Shown here piece after piece: positions 7,308 through 8,175 of a stretch of DNA of 8,175 nt. The stretch is from Eubacterium sp. Lineage in GTDB: Bacteria > Bacillota_A > Clostridia > Lachnospirales > Lachnospiraceae. Below the pieces are notes generated by a model, which saw nothing but the letters and a program-made list of their open reading frames with translations, was not told the origin of the DNA and ran no database searches. A program made the position numbers and the translations under genes. The stretch covers positions 1 through 8,175 of the forward strand of contig JAMPGN010000188.1 of assembly GCA_023663915.1 (NCBI GenBank), read 5' to 3'. Within the stretch, counting starts at the first letter, position 1; each line of letters begins with the position of its first letter.

Positions 7308-7813
7308 TTTACACCCTCCCTGTTTGCCTTGTGCCGGATTTCCGCATCCTGCTCCTGTGCTATTCCTTCCTCGATCTGTTTCTCCCTCTGCTTATATAGG
7401 AAAAGACAGACCGCCATGAGCGCGAAGGTTATCATAAAGGTACTAACCGCCGCGATGACTCCCACCGCCGCACACGACATCGGTGTCCGATATTCCCGAT
7501 AGACAATGAAAAAACGGAGGATACCAGCTATGACGCCCGCCAGCAGGCTTGCATACAGATTCACTTTCCATGTGGGCGCAAGCCGCCTGTCCCAGATGCC
7601 GTTCTTGATGCATCCTGCCATAGTGTAGACCCCAAGGCATAGGACCACGGCAAATTCACCTATGATCTGATCCCTGCAATCCGGTCCGTAACAGATCATC
7701 TGGATCGCGATTGCCACTGCCAATCCGACAAATCCAAGCCAGAAACCGTTGTGTTCAATACGGAGCATCTTCTGCTCCTGCATCTCGTCCAGTTTGTTTT
7801 TTCTCCTCTTCAT
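7304..7813 (-). CDS. DUF6773-like four-TM membrane protein
   Basis: A 169-residue protein with a highly charged start (MKRRKNKLDEMQEQK) and four hydrophobic spans at about 23-42, 51-69, 86-104 and 114-140, then a charged tail of about 29 residues. The N-terminal pattern (DEMQEQKMLRIEHNGFW) and layout recall DUF6773 proteins of Clostridia, which I have seen beside Xre regulators and ABC transporters; this naming is from memory and not certain. No enzyme motif is visible. The start is supported by AAAGGAG at 7820-7826, 6 bases from the ATG. It ends in an ATGA overlap with the ABC ATPase, so it is probably an accessory or sensory membrane part of that transporter operon. Confidence 0.8.
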   Translation of the reverse strand: MKRRKNKLDEMQEQKMLRIEHNGFWLGFVGLAVAIAIQMICYGPDCRDQIIGEFAVVLCLGVYTMAGCIKNGIWDRRLAPTWKVNLYASLLAGVIAGILRFFIVYREYRTPMSCAAVGVIAAVSTFMITFALMAVCLFLYKQREKQIEEGIAQEQDAEIRHKANREGVK

Positions 7814-7819
7814 ATGAAG
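7808..7819. repeat. 12-bp perfect palindrome CTTCATATGAAG over the DUF6773-like start codon
   Basis: The dyad-symmetric 12-mer covers the ATG and the spacer to its ribosome binding site. Its core TCATATGA occurs again at 7866-7873 in the same intergenic gap, 56 bases away. A pair of identical dyads between the Xre regulator and the next gene could be binding sites for that regulator, but the core is short and AT-rich, so chance is a real alternative. Confidence 0.3.
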
Positions 7820-7917
7820 CTCCTTTCCGAATCTAACTCATTCTACTACATTCCTATTCACATTTTCATATGATACATTTCATCCTCTACACTTCACTTG
7901 ATAAACCGTCCAACTGC

Positions 7918-8127
7918 TCAGCCGGAGCTTTCCTCTTCCCAGAACAGATCATCAAGACTCTTCCCCAGCACGCGGCATATGGAACGGCACAGCTTGATCG
8001 TTGGGTTATATTCTCCCTGTTCGATGGCGTTCATGGTCTGTCTCGATATCCCTACAGCCTCCGCAAGCGCTTTCTGTGTCATATCCTTCTCGGCTCTTGC
8101 CACTTTGATTGCTATATTTCTTGCCAT
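7918..8127 (-). CDS. Small Xre-family helix-turn-helix transcriptional regulator
   Basis: A 69-residue DNA-binding protein made of a single HTH domain. The core MTQKALAEAVGISRQTMNAI (16-35) followed by EQGEYNPTIKLC is the classic Xre/Cro pattern. The end, LGKSLDDLFWEE, matches the short YgzD-like subgroup common in Firmicutes. There is no ligand or dimerisation domain beyond the HTH. The ATG at 8127 has GGAGAGG (8134-8140) 6 bases upstream. It is the first gene of the row leading to the ABC transporter, separated from the DUF6773-like gene by 104 bases in which I see no clear terminator. It likely regulates the operon. Its own promoter would be at or beyond the right window edge. Confidence 0.93.
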   Translation of the reverse strand: MARNIAIKVARAEKDMTQKALAEAVGISRQTMNAIEQGEYNPTIKLCRSICRVLGKSLDDLFWEEESSG

Positions 8128-8175
8128 CTGCCACCTCTCCTTCGATCCCGGTCTCTTACAGCATGACTTCTGTAT

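Noticed and set aside
6863..7419. Plus-strand open frames opposite the ABC ATPase and DUF6773-like genes
   Set aside because: Arg/Ser/Pro-rich low-quality translations opposite clearly real genes; antisense artefacts.
7870..8166. 98-residue plus-strand frame opposite the Xre regulator
   Set aside because: The minus-strand gene has a textbook HTH and a ribosome binding site; the plus frame has neither.

Overview
The window looks like a chromosomal piece of a Gram-positive, low-to-mid GC Clostridia-type genome (Lachnospiraceae-like is my inference). The grounds are strong GGAGG-type ribosome binding sites, the NatA-type ABC and DUF6773-like protein types, and overall coding style. There are seven protein-coding genes, one of them cut by the left edge. 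I see no RNA genes, CRISPR arrays or insertion sequences.

Region 1 (about 1-4430) is AT-rich and looks like part of a defence island. On the plus strand lies the C-terminal three quarters of a MmeI-like (type IIL) N6-adenine DNA methyltransferase / restriction-modification polypeptide, with its N-terminus beyond the left edge. Convergent to it, on the minus strand, is a tight two-gene operon. It encodes an AAA15/OLD-like (ABC-class) ATPase followed by a TOPRIM-type putative nuclease, and the two frames overlap by a few bases. A good sigma-A-like promoter sits just upstream of the ATPase. ATPase plus TOPRIM pairs are the architecture of PARIS (AriA/AriB), AbiL and RloA/RloB-like anti-phage systems. 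This pair does not obviously match one of them by eye, so it is the most likely place for something little described.

Region 2 (about 4430-8175) is visibly more GC-rich and entirely on the minus strand. Read in transcription order it holds a short Xre-family helix-turn-helix regulator, a four-TM DUF6773-like membrane protein, a NatA-type ABC ATPase, and a 706-residue ABC-2 permease fused to a CPBP (Abi/CAAX-like) intramembrane protease. The last three genes are translationally coupled through ATGA-type or short overlaps, and each has a strong Shine-Dalgarno. This is probably a regulated export or stress-resistance operon whose substrate cannot be read from the sequence.

The two regions differ in base composition and in ribosome-binding-site strength, with the change falling in the short gap at about 4326-4430. 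This fits a horizontally acquired defence cassette lying against a resident operon, although no attachment site or mobile-element remnant was seen at the junction.
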